This document shows positions 63,837-64,000 of a stretch of DNA of 64,000 bases, piece after piece; positions within the stretch are counted from its first letter, which is position 1, and the number at the start of each line of letters is the position of its first letter. The stretch spans positions 1-64,000 of the forward strand of contig SVNR01000005.1 in assembly GCA_015066815.1 (NCBI GenBank), read 5' to 3'. A program made the position numbers and the translations under genes. The notes under the pieces were generated by a model. The model was not told the origin of the DNA and ran no database searches. It worked only from the letters and a program-made list of their open reading frames with translations. The DNA is from Ruminococcus sp. (lineage in GTDB: Bacteria; Bacillota; Clostridia; Oscillospirales; Ruminococcaceae).

Positions 63837-64000
63837 ATGAAAAAAAGAACTATGGCGCTTGTGCTTGCCGGACTTATGATAATGGCTTGTACTGCAGGCT
63901 GTGACAAAAAAAAGAGTTCAACAACTATTGTTGATTCAGAAACAAAGCATACGGAGGCTCCTGTAGTGACTCTGGCACCCGGTGAAAAGTTCAAGGCAAA
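63837..64000 (+). CDS. lipoprotein, truncated by the window end
   Basis: MKKRTMALVLAGLMIMACTAGCDKKKSSTTIVDSETKHTEAPVVTLAPGEKFKA...; lipobox-like TAGC; RBS tatggaggt. Confidence 0.8.
   Translation, partial: MKKRTMALVLAGLMIMACTAGCDKKKSSTTIVDSETKHTEAPVVTLAPGEKFKA

Overview
The window reads as the chromosomal replication-origin neighbourhood of a low-to-moderate-GC Firmicute. Dockerin proteins, a dimodular NRPS and gene content suggest a Ruminococcus-like Oscillospiraceae (inference). Strand polarity flips at about 38.8 kb. To the left on the minus strand: dnaA, dnaN, S4-domain protein, recF, remB-like, gyrB, YcxB-like, gyrA. To the right on the plus strand: rpmH, rnpA, yidD, yidC, jag, mnmE, mnmG, rsmG, noc, parA, parB, serS, thioesterase, guaB. 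Accessory blocks are: (i) a tightly overlapping minus-strand type I restriction-modification operon at 1.0-10.0 kb (single-TRD HsdS-like, HsdM, DinD-like, HsdS, a multi-TM protein of unknown function, HsdR, YgjP-like metalloprotease); (ii) a secreted RICIN/dockerin/double-GH43 enzyme; (iii) a 2451-aa C-A-T-C-A-T-R NRPS with very similar C-terminal A subdomains but divergent specificity cores; (iv) a pair of paralogous dockerin proteins of unknown function next to an ECF sigma/anti-sigma-like pair; (v) decayed remnants (DUF3990-like, Rpn/PD-(D/E)XK-like). At least seven copies of an intergenic ~36-bp palindromic repeat (core TATAGTRAACG...CGTTTACTATA) are dispersed across the window, and one appears to supply the -35 box of parA. 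A perfect ParB-type parS (TGTTCCACGTGGAACA) forms the stem of the apparent terminator after noc. All calls were made by eye; no database search was run.
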